From Scytolyngbya sp. HA4215-MV1 (GTDB lineage: Bacteria > Cyanobacteriota > Cyanobacteriia > Leptolyngbyales > Leptolyngbyaceae), in NCBI GenBank assembly GCA_019359045.1, contig JAHHIA010000005.1, forward strand, positions 248,001-312,000: 64,000 bases of DNA. Direction: 5' to 3'. Under the pieces are notes generated by a model. It was not told the DNA's origin. It searched no databases and saw nothing but the letters and a program-made list of their open reading frames with translations. Below are positions 8,426 to 19,041 of this stretch, in pieces (position 1 is the stretch's first letter; every line of letters begins with the position of its first letter). The translations under genes and the position numbers were made by a program.

Positions 8426-8740
8426 ATGCTCACTGTTCTGGTTCAATTTCAATTGCCTGCTTCTGTGACCCGTGAACAGGCTGAAAAACTCTTTGCCCGT
8501 ATCGCCGGAATCTATCATGAGATTCCCGGCTTGATCCGTAAATATTTTTTGTTGGCAGAAGATGGCAAAACTGCGGGAGGAGTGTACCTCTGGAGGACAC
8601 GCCAGGAAGCGGAATCTTTTTATAACGAGAATTTCAAACTGGCGATCGCCGAAAAATTTGGTTCCGAACCCTCAATCACCTACTTTGAAAGTCCCGTCGT
8701 GGTTGACAATCTAACGGGTGAAACCATTACATCTCGGTAA
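8426..8740 (+). CDS. YdhR-like putative mono-oxygenase (ferredoxin-like fold)
   Basis: A 104-aa protein matching the small YdhR family of dimeric alpha-beta-barrel proteins. The sequence opens with LTVLVQFQLP and contains IPGLIRKYFLLAEDGKTAG and GGVYLWRTRQEAESFY, the hallmark pattern of these proteins. Family members are annotated as putative mono-oxygenases; the substrate is unknown. The ATG at 8426 is chosen because it opens directly into the first strand and is preceded by AGGAA. A longer in-frame extension to 8273 overlaps the upstream gene and is rejected. Confidence 0.8.
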   Translation: MLTVLVQFQLPASVTREQAEKLFARIAGIYHEIPGLIRKYFLLAEDGKTAGGVYLWRTRQEAESFYNENFKLAIAEKFGSEPSITYFESPVVVDNLTGETITSR

Positions 8741-8786
8741 TAGCAGCCTTCAATCAGGTTGCCGATGACAGGCGCAGAGAAGTTTT

Positions 8787-8867
8787 GGCGTTGCTGAAAA
8801 GCAGGATGATTTGGAACTTCGTTCCAAATCATTCAGTATCATTTTCATCCCGTCGTTGAGTAATGCC
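8787..8867 (+). repeat. Miniature inverted-repeat element, copy 1
   Basis: An 81-bp element with imperfect termini GGCGTTGCT and AGTAATGCC and a perfect internal palindrome, ATTTGGAAC (8809-8817) and GTTCCAAAT (8821-8829). Closely related copies are at 20497-20572 and 62911-62991. It lies upstream of the copper ATPase gene. No transposase gene is present, so it resembles a MITE or REP-type element. Confidence 0.85.
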
Positions 8868-8974
8868 GAAGTTTTTGCTGGATTGCTGCCACGATCGAGG
8901 GCTTACCCCTTGACTTTCCAGTCCACTGGAGACTCCAGAATAAAGGAGCCCTTAGAAAGGTTGCAAAATTCGCG

Positions 8975-11281
8975 ATGGAAAACACGACCCTCAAATTGCG
9001 AGGAATGAGTTGTGCCTCCTGTGCTAGCAACATTGAAGCAGCAATTCGATCGGTTCCAGGTGTCGAAACCTGTAACGTCAACTTTGGGGCTGAGCAAGCC
9101 TCGATTCGTTACGATCCCAGCCAAACTGATATTGCCGCAATGCAGGCAGCAGTGGATGCGGCAGGATATTCGGCTCAGCCCCTACAAGACGATGTGCTTG
9201 CTCCTGAAGATGATGCAGAACAACGAGAACGTCAAGCTGAAACTCGCAAATTGACTCGAAAAGTATGGATCAGCGGCGGCATCAGTGCCATGCTCATCCT
9301 CAGTTCGTTGCCGACTATGACAGGATTGCCAATTCCGTTCATCCCAGGATGGCTGCACAATCCTTGGTTTCAACTGGTGTTGACTGCGCCGATTCTGCTT
9401 TGGGCAGGTCGCTCATTTTTCATCAATGCCTGGAAAGCGCTAAAGCGGCACACAGCCACCATGGACACGCTAGTGGCAGTGGGAACAGGAACCGCCTATC
9501 TTTACTCGCTATTGCCAACCTTTTTGCCCCAATGGTTTACGGATCAAGGTCTCAGCCCCGATGTTTATTTTGAAGCAGCTGCAGTGATTGTGACGTTAAT
9601 TCTGCTGGGGCGACTGCTGGAAAATCGAGCCAGGGGACAGACCTCCGAAGCCATTCGTAAGCTCATCGGATTGCAGTCAAAAACGGCACGGGTAATCCGC
9701 AGCGATCGAGCGATGGACATTCCGATCGCTGAAGTGGTCTTGGGCGACGTGATTTTGGTGCGTCCAGGAGAAAAAATTCCCGTGGATGGGGAGATTGTGG
9801 AAGGAGCCTCAACGATCGACGAAGCCATGGTCACTGGGGAAAGCGTGCCTGTGAAAAAGCAACCCGGTGATGAGGTGATTGGTGCAACGATCAACAAAAC
9901 AGGCAGCTTCAAATTTCGGGCAACCCGAGTTGGCAAAGATACTTTCCTGGCTCAGATTGTCAAATTGGTGCAGCAGGCGCAGGGCTCGAAAGCCCCAATC
10001 CAAAAACTGGCAGATCAAGTCACAGGATGGTTTGTGCCCGCGGTTATGGCGATCGCCCTTCTCACGTTCATGCTTTGGTTTAACCTCATGGGCAATATTT
10101 CCATGGCATTGATTACCATGGTTGGCGTGTTGATTATCGCCTGTCCCTGTGCCTTGGGGTTAGCAACGCCCACCTCTATCATGGTGGGTACCGGCAAGGG
10201 GGCTGAAAACGGCATCCTCATTAAAGGGGCAGATAGCCTGGAGCGGGCGCACAAGCTACAAACGATCGTGCTGGATAAGACGGGGACGATTACCCAAGGC
10301 AAGCCAACGGTTACGGACTATATCACCGTCAATGGCACTGCCCAGCAAAATGAATTGAAATTGCTTCAACTGGCAGCGTCCATTGAACGTAACTCAGAAC
10401 ACCCACTAGCAGAAGCGATCGTGAAATATGCCCACTCTCAAGAAGTGGAGTTGACCGAGGCTCAGGGGTTTGAAGCAATTGCAGGCAGTGGGGTAGAAGG
10501 ACGGATCGGCGATCGCATCGTGCAGATCGGCACACAACGCTGGATGATTGAATTGGGCATTGATCCGAGTGCACTTCAGCAATCGTGGCACCGACTGGAG
10601 TCTCAGGGCAAAACAGTTATCGGCATTGCGATCGATGGCAAAATTGAAGGCATGATGGGTATTGCAGATGCTGTAAAACCCTCTTCGATTCATGCCATTC
10701 GTGCTTTACAGCGTCTGGGTTTGGACGTCGTCATGTTGACAGGTGATAATCGCCATACAGCAGAAGTGATTGCGCGTGAGGTGGGCATTCAACAAGTGCT
10801 GGCAGAAATTCGCCCTGACCAGAAGGCATCGGTGATTGCGGCATTGCAGCGGGGCGATGGCGCGTACTCACCCTCTCAAAGCCAAAAGCCAAACCCTAAA
10901 ATTGTCGCCATGGTGGGAGATGGCATTAACGATGCCCCTGCCCTGGCTCAAGCCGATGTTGGCATCGCCCTTGGAACGGGCACGGATGTGGCGATCGCTG
11001 CCAGTGACATCACCCTGATTTCGGGTGATTTGCAAGGCATTGTCACTGCAATTCAACTGAGCCGTGCCACCATCCGCAATATCCAGCAGAACCTGTTCTT
11101 TGCCTTTATCTACAATATTTTCGGAATTCCGATCGCTGCAGGCATTCTTTATCCCATCTTTGGCTGGTTGCTCAGTCCCATGATTGCAGGGGCGGCGATG
11201 GCATTAAGTTCTGTGTCAGTTGTCACGAATGCTTTGCGCCTGCGAAATTTTCAACCCAAGGCGCTGAGCCCGGGCAGGTAG
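8975..11281 (+). CDS. Copper-transporting P1B-type ATPase
   Basis: A 768-aa heavy-metal ATPase. The N-terminal HMA domain (about residues 1-70) carries the metal site GMSCASC. The membrane CPC metal-transport motif [12 protein letters not shown] is near residue 390, the phosphorylation site DKTGTIT near residue 434, TGES in the actuator domain and [16 protein letters not shown] in the nucleotide domain. Cyanobacteria have two such pumps, CtaA (plasma membrane import) and PacS (thylakoid import to plastocyanin and cytochrome oxidase). Sequence reading alone does not separate them, so no symbol is given. The next gene encodes a membrane cupredoxin, supporting copper as substrate. Confidence 0.93.
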   Translation: MENTTLKLRGMSCASCASNIEAAIRSVPGVETCNVNFGAEQASIRYDPSQTDIAAMQAAVDAAGYSAQPLQDDVLAPEDDAEQRERQAETRKLTRKVWISGGISAMLILSSLPTMTGLPIPFIPGWLHNPWFQLVLTAPILLWAGRSFFINAWKALKRHTATMDTLVAVGTGTAYLYSLLPTFLPQWFTDQGLSPDVYFEAAAVIVTLILLGRLLENRARGQTSEAIRKLIGLQSKTARVIRSDRAMDIPIAEVVLGDVILVRPGEKIPVDGEIVEGASTIDEAMVTGESVPVKKQPGDEVIGATINKTGSFKFRATRVGKDTFLAQIVKLVQQAQGSKAPIQKLADQVTGWFVPAVMAIALLTFMLWFNLMGNISMALITMVGVLIIACPCALGLATPTSIMVGTGKGAENGILIKGADSLERAHKLQTIVLDKTGTITQGKPTVTDYITVNGTAQQNELKLLQLAASIERNSEHPLAEAIVKYAHSQEVELTEAQGFEAIAGSGVEGRIGDRIVQIGTQRWMIELGIDPSALQQSWHRLESQGKTVIGIAIDGKIEGMMGIADAVKPSSIHAIRALQRLGLDVVMLTGDNRHTAEVIAREVGIQQVLAEIRPDQKASVIAALQRGDGAYSPSQSQKPNPKIVAMVGDGINDAPALAQADVGIALGTGTDVAIAASDITLISGDLQGIVTAIQLSRATIRNIQQNLFFAFIYNIFGIPIAAGILYPIFGWLLSPMIAGAAMALSSVSVVTNALRLRNFQPKALSPGR

Positions 11282-11320
11282 TCAATGATAGGAGCAGGCA
11301 AGCATATCCGAGGGGGGAAG

Positions 11321-11836
11321 ATGGTGATTTATAAAATAATCTTGCTGAGTAGCATTGCCAGTTTAGGGTTGCTTGGAGGTGGAGTTGCGGTTCAACGGTC
11401 ACAGACAAGTGAACTGTCTATGACCGGAGCACCAACCCAACCGTTCCAGAAAATTGACCAACCGTTATGGCTCAAGACAGCGGTAACTGTAGGAGGAGCA
11501 GGATTGATTGGGCTGGAACTTTGGTGGTTCTTGCTTAGTAAACCAAAGTTTCGTCAAGCGACGATGCGGTCTGGGGTTCAGGAGGTTACTGTAACGGTCG
11601 AGGGAGGCTACGAACCAAACCAAATCCAGGTACAAGCAGGGCAACCCGTCAGGCTGAATTTCGATCGAAAAGACCCCAGCACCTGTCTGGAAGAAGTTCG
11701 CTTTCCTGATTTTCGCATTGCCCAAACATTGCCCCTGAATCAGATAACCGCGATCGAATTCACGCCTGCTCAACCAGGTCGATACGAGTTTACCTGCGGC
11801 GTGAATATGTTTCGAGGAGTGGTTATTGCCAATTAA
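11321..11836 (+). CDS. Membrane-anchored cupredoxin-domain protein
   Basis: A 171-aa protein with two predicted membrane segments (IILLSSIASLGLLGGGVAV and TAVTVGGAGLIGLELWWFLL) followed from about residue 85 by a cupredoxin domain. TCLEEVRFPDF and YEFTCGVNMFRG supply the Cys, Cys and Met ligands typical of the one-domain Cupredoxin_1 group. It is probably a copper-binding partner or chaperone of the preceding ATPase, 39 bp upstream on the same strand. The ATG at 11321 has a strong GAGGGGGGAA ribosome-binding site; an upstream ATG at 11285 would lack one. Confidence 0.85.
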   Translation: MVIYKIILLSSIASLGLLGGGVAVQRSQTSELSMTGAPTQPFQKIDQPLWLKTAVTVGGAGLIGLELWWFLLSKPKFRQATMRSGVQEVTVTVEGGYEPNQIQVQAGQPVRLNFDRKDPSTCLEEVRFPDFRIAQTLPLNQITAIEFTPAQPGRYEFTCGVNMFRGVVIAN

Positions 11837-11858
11837 TCGGCTGACATTCAACTTGCCA

Positions 11859-13811
11859 TTAAACTTTCAGGTGCAGCGTAAAACAAGTTTGATTATCCCC
11901 ACTCTCGACCTGGATCGAGCCATTCATCTGCTCAATCAGCTTCTTTACCAATGCCAACCCTAAACCTGTACCCCCATGTTTCCAGGGGTCATTCTTGGGA
12001 ATGCGATAGAACCGCTCAAAAATACGAGCGTGTTCTGCAGGGGCAATTTCTACACCCGTATTGGTAATAGAAAGTTGCAACCAATCTGTGGAATAGGGGG
12101 TTGTTTTTTTCTGAGAGAGCTTTGCCGAAATTGAAATCTTGCCACCAGCGGGAGTGTATTTACAAGCATTACTGAGAAGTTCGGTAATCACTCGGTTCAT
12201 GACTAACGGATCAAACTTCAGAGCCGGTAAATCGGCAGGAAGATTGACCTCAAGGCTTTGTTGTTGATTTTGGGTCCGCGTTTCAAACGGTTTGATGAGA
12301 TGCAGAAGGAAATCACACAAATCAATGGGGGCTAATTGATCGTGATAAGTTCCTGCTTCCATGTTTTGTAAGCTCAATAGGTCTTCGACAAGGGCGAGTT
12401 CACGATCGCACTCTTGTTGTAAGACCTCAAAGTAACGCATGATTCGATTACTTCGATTGGAAGACTTCGATAACTCTTCAACAAAATATTTCCCTTGATC
12501 AGTCAGCGTGTTCAACAACTGAATGACCATTTTCATACTGGAGATGGGGGTGCGTAGTTCATGGGAAATCGTATTGAGAAAGTCATCTTTGAGTTGATCC
12601 AGTCGTTCAAGTTCTTTGACTTGTGCCTGGGCTGCTTCGTAAAGTCGAGCTTGCCGCAGCGCGATCGCACACTGGTTTGCTACCTGTTGCACCAGATGAA
12701 TTTCCATTTCACTAAAGCTAGCAGACGTGTCTTTGAATACCCAAAGATCACCCAGAATCCCTACCTCATCGACCTGATCGTCAAAAATGGGACAAGATAA
12801 GATCGCAGAATGGTTAGGGATTGCCAGAGATTGAAGTTGACAAAACGCAAAAAACGATCGTTGTTTTTGAAGCTGAGTATAAATTTCTGGGATATCTGCC
12901 ATGCACAACAGTTGTTCTTGAGCAGTTGTAAACTTGGATGCTACATATTGATACCGAACCATGGAGGAGTGTTTATCAGGACTGTATAACACTGCATTAC
13001 AACACTGAACTTGCAGTGCGATCGCCAATTCTTCCACCGCATTTTGCAGAATTTGATGTTGATCGAGCGAGTCGCGAACTCTGTCAGAAATTCGCTTTAA
13101 AGTTGATTCAAATTTAAGCGATTGCTGTAACTCCAGCGTGCGAACATGCACCTGCTGCAACAGATTGGCATTGAGCCGTCGCACTTCAGCTTCGGCAGTT
13201 TGGCGCTCCTGAATTTCCCATTCAAGTTGTTGTCGCTGTTGGTGAATTAACAATTGATTTTTAATTCGTGCAAGGACTTCCAATTCTTGAAAAGGTTTCG
13301 TGATATAGTCTTGCCCACCCATTTCAAAGGCCTTCACTTTATTATTGACCTGATCGAAGGCACTGATGAAAATAACCGGAATATTCGCAGTTGCTTCTGA
13401 CGCTTTTAATTGTTGACAGACTTCATAGCCATCCATCTCGGGCATATTAATGTCTAACAGAATTAAATCCGGTGGATCAAGGTGCACACCTTGAATTGCC
13501 ATTTTGCCATTGAGCGCTTTACGCACCGTGTAGTGTTGCGTCTCCAGGATCTTTGCCAAGAGACGTAGGTTGTCGGAGGCATCATCCACAATTAAGATAC
13601 TGATTTGATTTGTCGATTTGATTAACATATTTCTTGCCCGGGGCTGTAAATCAGCGGGGCGATCGTGACCCATTGCCAGAAATTGACCCAATTTGTCATG
13701 TTTATGACCAACAGTTGGACTGTTGGCAGAATTGGGCGTATCCGGTTGGAAAGAAACAACTGTTGCGTGACGATCAGAGTTTTCATCTGGAGGAACAATC
13801 AGGTTAATCAT
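11859..13811 (-). CDS. REC-GAF sensor histidine kinase
   Basis: A 650-aa hybrid kinase with a receiver at the N-terminal side. After an unstructured 60-residue lead, REC spans about 70-190 (ILIVDDA; phospho-acceptor in LLDINMPEMDGYE; ITKPF). A coiled-coil linker (about 190-245) leads to a GAF domain (250-400), then HisKA with His417 in ISHELRTPIS, and HATPase with LLSNACKYTPAGG and GTGLGLALVKKL. There is no membrane segment, so it is cytoplasmic. It is the last gene of a minus-strand two-component cluster, 20 bp after the CHASE kinase stop, and is probably co-transcribed with it. The GAF domain lacks the bilin-site Cys-His, so it is not a photoreceptor candidate. Confidence 0.9.
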   Translation of the reverse strand: MINLIVPPDENSDRHATVVSFQPDTPNSANSPTVGHKHDKLGQFLAMGHDRPADLQPRARNMLIKSTNQISILIVDDASDNLRLLAKILETQHYTVRKALNGKMAIQGVHLDPPDLILLDINMPEMDGYEVCQQLKASEATANIPVIFISAFDQVNNKVKAFEMGGQDYITKPFQELEVLARIKNQLLIHQQRQQLEWEIQERQTAEAEVRRLNANLLQQVHVRTLELQQSLKFESTLKRISDRVRDSLDQHQILQNAVEELAIALQVQCCNAVLYSPDKHSSMVRYQYVASKFTTAQEQLLCMADIPEIYTQLQKQRSFFAFCQLQSLAIPNHSAILSCPIFDDQVDEVGILGDLWVFKDTSASFSEMEIHLVQQVANQCAIALRQARLYEAAQAQVKELERLDQLKDDFLNTISHELRTPISSMKMVIQLLNTLTDQGKYFVEELSKSSNRSNRIMRYFEVLQQECDRELALVEDLLSLQNMEAGTYHDQLAPIDLCDFLLHLIKPFETRTQNQQQSLEVNLPADLPALKFDPLVMNRVITELLSNACKYTPAGGKISISAKLSQKKTTPYSTDWLQLSITNTGVEIAPAEHARIFERFYRIPKNDPWKHGGTGLGLALVKKLIEQMNGSIQVESGDNQTCFTLHLKV

Positions 13812-13831
13812 TTCAAAAAATATCCATTCAA

Positions 13832-16800
13832 TTAAGTTATGGAGGAGGCGTTGACATCGTCAATCAGTTGAAGAATCTGCTCAAATTGATATTTTTCTGC
13901 GAAATTAATTAACTGATTGGCTAACGCGGCAAATTCTGGTGGTAATTGCGCTGCGAGTTTTAAAATCGCAATATCGTAGCCGCAAATTGCAGCATTTTCC
14001 AGAGATTTCAACCACTCTGGCGATAATGAGGCAAGCATCGTTGCATTCAAAAGACCCGACATTTTTTTGTGACTATCCGATAGTGCACCGAGATCACTTT
14101 TGGATGAAGGCTCTGGTTCTGCGTAGAGATACTTCAAACCCAGATATTCTTGCAGTTTGCGAAAGAAAATTTCTTCTCGAAAGGGCTTGCTGATGTAGTC
14201 ATTGCAGCCTGAGGCTAGCGCCAGGTCACGATCGCTTTGAGAAGCTTGCGCTGTGAGTGCAATGATGATGCTGAGTTGCCCTTGCTCCATGGCTCGAATT
14301 TGCTGGGTCGCTTCATAACCATCCATCCCCGGCATCCGAATATCCATCCAAATCAAGTCAGGTTGCCATTCTTGCCAGATCCGAATCGCCTCTTGTCCAC
14401 TGGTTGCTTCCCGGGTTTCCAAACCTAAGAGCGCCAGTAACCGCGCTAAAACAAGGCGATTTTCTCGTTGATCATCAACTACTAAAATTCGCCAACGGGG
14501 TTGACCGGGCAACAAACCAATCACCACTCGATCAGGATGTTCTGCTTCGATATGAACCTGATCTGTGGAATGTACTGGAATCGTAAAGGCAAACGTACTG
14601 CCAATGTTTGGCACACTGCTCACAGAGATTTCTCCATGCATCAATTCAAGCAGTTTGCGGCTAATTGTCAGCCCTAAGCCGGTGCCGTTTACTGATCGCT
14701 TGCCCGCTTCTGCCTGTACAAAAGCATCAAAGATGCGGCTTTGGTCGGATGCGGCGATACCGATGCCTGTGTCAATGACTTCAAAACGCAGCAGGAAGGG
14801 ACGATGGGCGGAGAGGGAGAGGGACGGATGAGTGGCTGCAAATTCACTTACATTGACTCGTAGCATCACACTGCCCCGATCGGTGAACTTAATGGCATTG
14901 CTGAGGAGATTGAGCAGGATCTGTCGCAGCTTTTTTTCATCGGCAATCACAAATTGAGGCACTGCTGGAGCAATGTCAAATTCAAACTGGAGATACTTAG
15001 CAGTTGCCCGCTCGGTCATCATGCTGTGAAGCGTCTGGAGTAGGGCAATCAAGTCAAAGCCAATGGCTTCTAAAGTGCAATGTCCAGCTTCAATTTTGGA
15101 TAGATCCAGAACATCATTGATTAAACTCAGCAGATGGTCGCCACTGCGACGAATGGTTTGTAGATCCTCTCGTTGGTTTGAGGTGAGTGATGTATCGTGC
15201 GCCATGACCTGAGCGAAACCCAGAATGACATTCAGCGGTGTGCGCAATTCATGGCTCATATTTGCCAGAAAAATGCTTTTTGCCAGATTTGCCGCTTCAG
15301 CCGATTCCATCGCTTGTTGCAATCTCAGTTCTTGCCGTTTGAGATCGCTAATGTTGATATGGCACCCAATCATTCGCCGGGGGCGTCCTTCTAGATCCCA
15401 TTCAATGACCTGACCGGAACAGATCACCCAAACGATCGAGCCATCCTTGTGGCGATAGCGAACTTCGCTGGAATAAGGAATTACGCCGTGGCTCTGGACG
15501 TGGCGTTCAAAACAATCCAACAGCAGGGAGAAATCTTCCGGAAAGATCAGTTGTTGCCAGCTTTCTGGGGCGTTGGGTAGCTCGTGATCTTCATAGCCAA
15601 ACATGCGTTTGAAGCCGGGACTGAGGTATTCTTGATTGCTGATAAGATCCCAATCCCAGTAGCCCGCCAGGATAATCTCTAAGATCGTCTCCAAAAGTTT
15701 TAATTCTTGGCTGATGCGCTCTGCCCGCTGGTATTCAGCTTCACTGCGCTGGCATTCGGCTTCGAGCCGCTTGCTCTCGCTTACGTCTCGTACGATGTAG
15801 GAAAACTGGGGACGCTGACTCTCAGCCATGCCGAGAAATGAAACCATGACTGACAACCAATAGGTTTGAGTTCCCCGAATATCTTCGTATTCAAACCAGA
15901 CAGGTTGCTGCTGTTGCTGGCTTCGACGATAGTGGGTCAACCAAAGCTGTCGATATTCTAAAGGTACGCCTAGTTCACTTGCCCACTTGCCAGTCAGCTC
16001 TGCGGTAGTTAAGCCAAAAAATTCTAGGGTTGCAGAATTGTGTGAGACATGGAGAATGTCGGTTTCGGATAACTCCACCACACCCAGCATGAGCGGTGAA
16101 GACTCATAAAAGATACGTAAAATTGCAGCTTGTTCTTCCAGCGTGTGCTCGGCTTGCTTGCGATCGGTGACATCCCGATTCACCCCAATCATGCGCAGGG
16201 GTTGCCCCTCGGGGTCGCACTGCACCATCGCATGGGCTTCGATATAGCGAACCGTGCCATTGGGTAACACGACTCGAAACGCTTGCTCAAACGCTTTTTC
16301 CCCAGCCAGGGCTTGCTGGTAACCCATGCGACAAGTTAGCAAATCGTCCGGATGGACACGCGCTTCCCAGGCTTCGTAGGTGTTACCAAAGTCGGTGGGC
16401 GGAATGCCGTAGAGTTCGTGCATCTGATCGTCCCAAATCAGGCGATCGTTGACCAAATCCAAATCCCAGATGCCAATTTTCGCTGACTGTACTGCCAGAT
16501 TGAGCCGATCGGACAAGCTTTGCAGTTGCACCTCTGCTTGTTTGCGATCATCAATAATCGCTAAACATCCCACCAGTTCGAGCGGTTCTCCCTCCGCATC
16601 CTGCACCAGCCTCAGTTCATCTTGTACCCAACAATAGTGACCATCGCCATGGCGAAAACGATATTCATGGATATGGTGTCCTTGCTCAAATAGGGGAAGC
16701 AGCCCAGCAAAAACTCGCGGGGCATCGTCGGGATGCAGACGCTTAGCCCAAAAGTTCGGCTCTGCCAAAAAATCGGCAGGAGTATAACGAAACAGCGCAC

Positions 16801-18628
16801 TGACATTCTCGCTAATGAAGGTACAGCCAAAGTCGCCTTTGGGTTTGCAGGAGTAGATGACGACAGGGCTAGCAGCCAGAAGAAATTGCAACCGATCGCG
16901 TAAAGATTGATTTTCTAGTTCTGCTTGTTTGAGTTCAGTCAAGTCATGGACGTTGAGCACGACTCCGGAAATCGTGCCGTCCAGTTCTACATAAGGTGTA
17001 TAGATGGCTCTGACATAACGTCGTTGACCATCTGGATAGTTGAGCCATGCCTCCACGATTTGCCGAGGTTCCCCAGCCAGACTGCGATCGAGGGAAGGCT
17101 TAGCCATCGTTTCAAAAAACTCTTTCCCTAGTAAATCACTCACCGAATGGCCAATAATTTCTTCAGTGGATTTTTGATACCAGGTTAAGTAAGTTTGGTT
17201 AACGACTTGATAGCGATAGTTGAGATCGATCAAGGACACCAGATCGGGTGTGGCAGAAACAATCCGCTCATAGCGACGCAACAAGGATTCAGCTTGTTTG
17301 CGATCGCGAATATCCTTAAAGGTGCCGACCATCCGTAAGGGTTTGTTGGCAGCATCCCGTTTAACCACCTTGCCGTAGTCTGAAATCCACTGCCAATCAC
17401 CCGACTTCGTCCGTAGCCGATAATCGCAAGCATAAGGAACGGAGTCATCTTGTAGGTGAGCTGTCAGTCGCTCCCACATGCTGGACACATCATCGGGATG
17501 CAATGAGTTTTCCCAGCTATCCACCACATCTGGAAATTCATCTGGCTTGTACCCTAAAAGCCTTAAATATTGAGGACTCCGATTTACCTTTCCCCTGGTG
17601 ATATCCCAATCCCACCAACCTTCGCCTGATGCCTCTAACGCAAATTGCAACCGTTCTTCAGTTTCGCGCGAATTGGATTCTACCTGTTGGCGATGAATGA
17701 TTTCGTCCCGTAGCTGTTGGTTTATCTTCCTGGCTTGCCGAGCATGAAGGGCAGAGCGTTGCGCCAGATACAGCGCAAGTGACAATGTCCAGGCACCCGC
17801 TAATCCCCCCCATAAAATAAAGGTTGGCAATAACGATCGCCCTTCTGCAATTAACGCTGCAGTTGGGAAAACTTGTACTTTCCAGTCTGCACCATAGACT
17901 CGCACCATTCCCATTTTGGATAGTGCCGAAGGTGATGTTTCCCCCTGACTATAAATCAACCCCGATTGGTCATAGATTTGAACTCGATATCGGGACGAAA
18001 CTTTTAAGATATTGTCAAATAAGGCTTGAAACCGAAAGACACCGACAATAAAGCCATCAAAGCGCTCAGTTTCTGGTGCCCCTTGATCCATCTCTACAAA
18101 TAGCGGGACACAAGCCAAAAACCCTTTTCCACCCTGAACTAAGGAAATCGTTTTTGTTAGAACAGTTTGACGCAGATCTCGTGCCACACGCAACGTAATC
18201 TGGCGACGAGATTCTTGTCCAAGATTGAGGTTGTGAACCATTTCGTTGCCCTGGATCGGCACCACCCACCGCACATGGAAAGAAGAATCAACCCATTCGA
18301 TCGCCTGAAAACCATAGGAATGATGAATATAATCGGCAACATCAGCTTCCCAGAGCGCTCGTGGTGTTCCTTGACTGGCTCGCCAGCGGTTTGCCATGTG
18401 TTGGAGCGCTAAAATTCGGTTTGACAGTTCTTTATCGAGTTCTAACTCAAGGGCATTGGCTTCTTGCTGCACTAACTGCTGAATATGCAGTTGCTCCTGT
18501 ACCTGCAACTGTTGCCACAATCCCAAGACTGAAATTGTGGCAACCACGCCCAACAATAGGGGCATCCAGAAACTCTGGCAAGCCTGCTTGAGACCTCGAA
18601 ACCATTGACTTTCCTGCCGTTGCCTCAC
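13832..18628 (-). CDS. CHASE-domain, multi-PAS hybrid sensor histidine kinase
   Basis: A 1598-aa hybrid kinase. A membrane segment (about 18-40), a periplasmic CHASE sensor (60-260; for example GFQAIEWVDSSFHVRWVVP) and a second membrane segment (270-292) are followed by six PAS domains, most with PAC signatures. HisKA carries His1126 in MSHELRTPLNV. HATPase shows LLNLLSNAIKFTDRG and NGTGLGLTISRK. A C-terminal receiver has its acceptor near 1426 (MDIRMPGMDGYE), and a 60-residue helical tail follows (LAAQLPPEFAALANQLINFA), as in many cyanobacterial ArcB-like kinases. It senses an extracellular ligand plus intracellular cues; the ligand is unknown. It begins 14 bp after the upstream small gene, so it is operonic. 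Confidence 0.92.
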   Translation of the reverse strand: MRQRQESQWFRGLKQACQSFWMPLLLGVVATISVLGLWQQLQVQEQLHIQQLVQQEANALELELDKELSNRILALQHMANRWRASQGTPRALWEADVADYIHHSYGFQAIEWVDSSFHVRWVVPIQGNEMVHNLNLGQESRRQITLRVARDLRQTVLTKTISLVQGGKGFLACVPLFVEMDQGAPETERFDGFIVGVFRFQALFDNILKVSSRYRVQIYDQSGLIYSQGETSPSALSKMGMVRVYGADWKVQVFPTAALIAEGRSLLPTFILWGGLAGAWTLSLALYLAQRSALHARQARKINQQLRDEIIHRQQVESNSRETEERLQFALEASGEGWWDWDITRGKVNRSPQYLRLLGYKPDEFPDVVDSWENSLHPDDVSSMWERLTAHLQDDSVPYACDYRLRTKSGDWQWISDYGKVVKRDAANKPLRMVGTFKDIRDRKQAESLLRRYERIVSATPDLVSLIDLNYRYQVVNQTYLTWYQKSTEEIIGHSVSDLLGKEFFETMAKPSLDRSLAGEPRQIVEAWLNYPDGQRRYVRAIYTPYVELDGTISGVVLNVHDLTELKQAELENQSLRDRLQFLLAASPVVIYSCKPKGDFGCTFISENVSALFRYTPADFLAEPNFWAKRLHPDDAPRVFAGLLPLFEQGHHIHEYRFRHGDGHYCWVQDELRLVQDAEGEPLELVGCLAIIDDRKQAEVQLQSLSDRLNLAVQSAKIGIWDLDLVNDRLIWDDQMHELYGIPPTDFGNTYEAWEARVHPDDLLTCRMGYQQALAGEKAFEQAFRVVLPNGTVRYIEAHAMVQCDPEGQPLRMIGVNRDVTDRKQAEHTLEEQAAILRIFYESSPLMLGVVELSETDILHVSHNSATLEFFGLTTAELTGKWASELGVPLEYRQLWLTHYRRSQQQQQPVWFEYEDIRGTQTYWLSVMVSFLGMAESQRPQFSYIVRDVSESKRLEAECQRSEAEYQRAERISQELKLLETILEIILAGYWDWDLISNQEYLSPGFKRMFGYEDHELPNAPESWQQLIFPEDFSLLLDCFERHVQSHGVIPYSSEVRYRHKDGSIVWVICSGQVIEWDLEGRPRRMIGCHINISDLKRQELRLQQAMESAEAANLAKSIFLANMSHELRTPLNVILGFAQVMAHDTSLTSNQREDLQTIRRSGDHLLSLINDVLDLSKIEAGHCTLEAIGFDLIALLQTLHSMMTERATAKYLQFEFDIAPAVPQFVIADEKKLRQILLNLLSNAIKFTDRGSVMLRVNVSEFAATHPSLSLSAHRPFLLRFEVIDTGIGIAASDQSRIFDAFVQAEAGKRSVNGTGLGLTISRKLLELMHGEISVSSVPNIGSTFAFTIPVHSTDQVHIEAEHPDRVVIGLLPGQPRWRILVVDDQRENRLVLARLLALLGLETREATSGQEAIRIWQEWQPDLIWMDIRMPGMDGYEATQQIRAMEQGQLSIIIALTAQASQSDRDLALASGCNDYISKPFREEIFFRKLQEYLGLKYLYAEPEPSSKSDLGALSDSHKKMSGLLNATMLASLSPEWLKSLENAAICGYDIAILKLAAQLPPEFAALANQLINFAEKYQFEQILQLIDDVNASSIT

Positions 18629-18642
18629 AAATTGCCGACCTC

Positions 18643-19041
18643 CTAAGCGGGTAGCAGCTGTAAATCCTCATGGATGAGTTTCTGGGCTACTTCGGGGGCA
18701 ATCGCAGTCCACTGGGGGTTCGTCGCTTTTCCGTCCTGCCACTCAAAAGTGACCTGACTAAAATCTGCAGATGGGGCATCTGCGTAAGCTGAAAACTCTG
18801 AAGCATACTGCTCAATCCAGACCAAGTGGCTAGGGTCAAGATCAAAGACTTGAACAACCTGATCGACCAGTTTTTCGACAATGCTAGGGTTAAACCAACC
18901 AATCTCAAATGCCATATCCGCAATAAGGACGGTTTGTACCTCTGCATAAGACTGGAAAATGCGGAGGCGACATTGCAATTTCCAAACTTCAGATGTATGA
19001 CCAGGTATTTGAAAGCGGTAGATTTGGTCGATAGTCTTCAT
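18643..19041 (-). CDS. Conserved cyanobacterial hypothetical protein
   Basis: A 132-aa soluble protein of unknown function. It opens MKTIDQIYRFQIPG and contains AEVQTVLIADMAFEIGWFNPS and VWIEQYASEFS, a globular, weakly acidic sequence with no cysteine cluster or membrane segment. The pattern suggests a real gene. It ends 14 bp before the CHASE kinase start on the same strand, so it is likely co-transcribed and might act in the same pathway. No catalytic motif is visible. Confidence 0.75.
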   Translation of the reverse strand: MKTIDQIYRFQIPGHTSEVWKLQCRLRIFQSYAEVQTVLIADMAFEIGWFNPSIVEKLVDQVVQVFDLDPSHLVWIEQYASEFSAYADAPSADFSQVTFEWQDGKATNPQWTAIAPEVAQKLIHEDLQLLPA

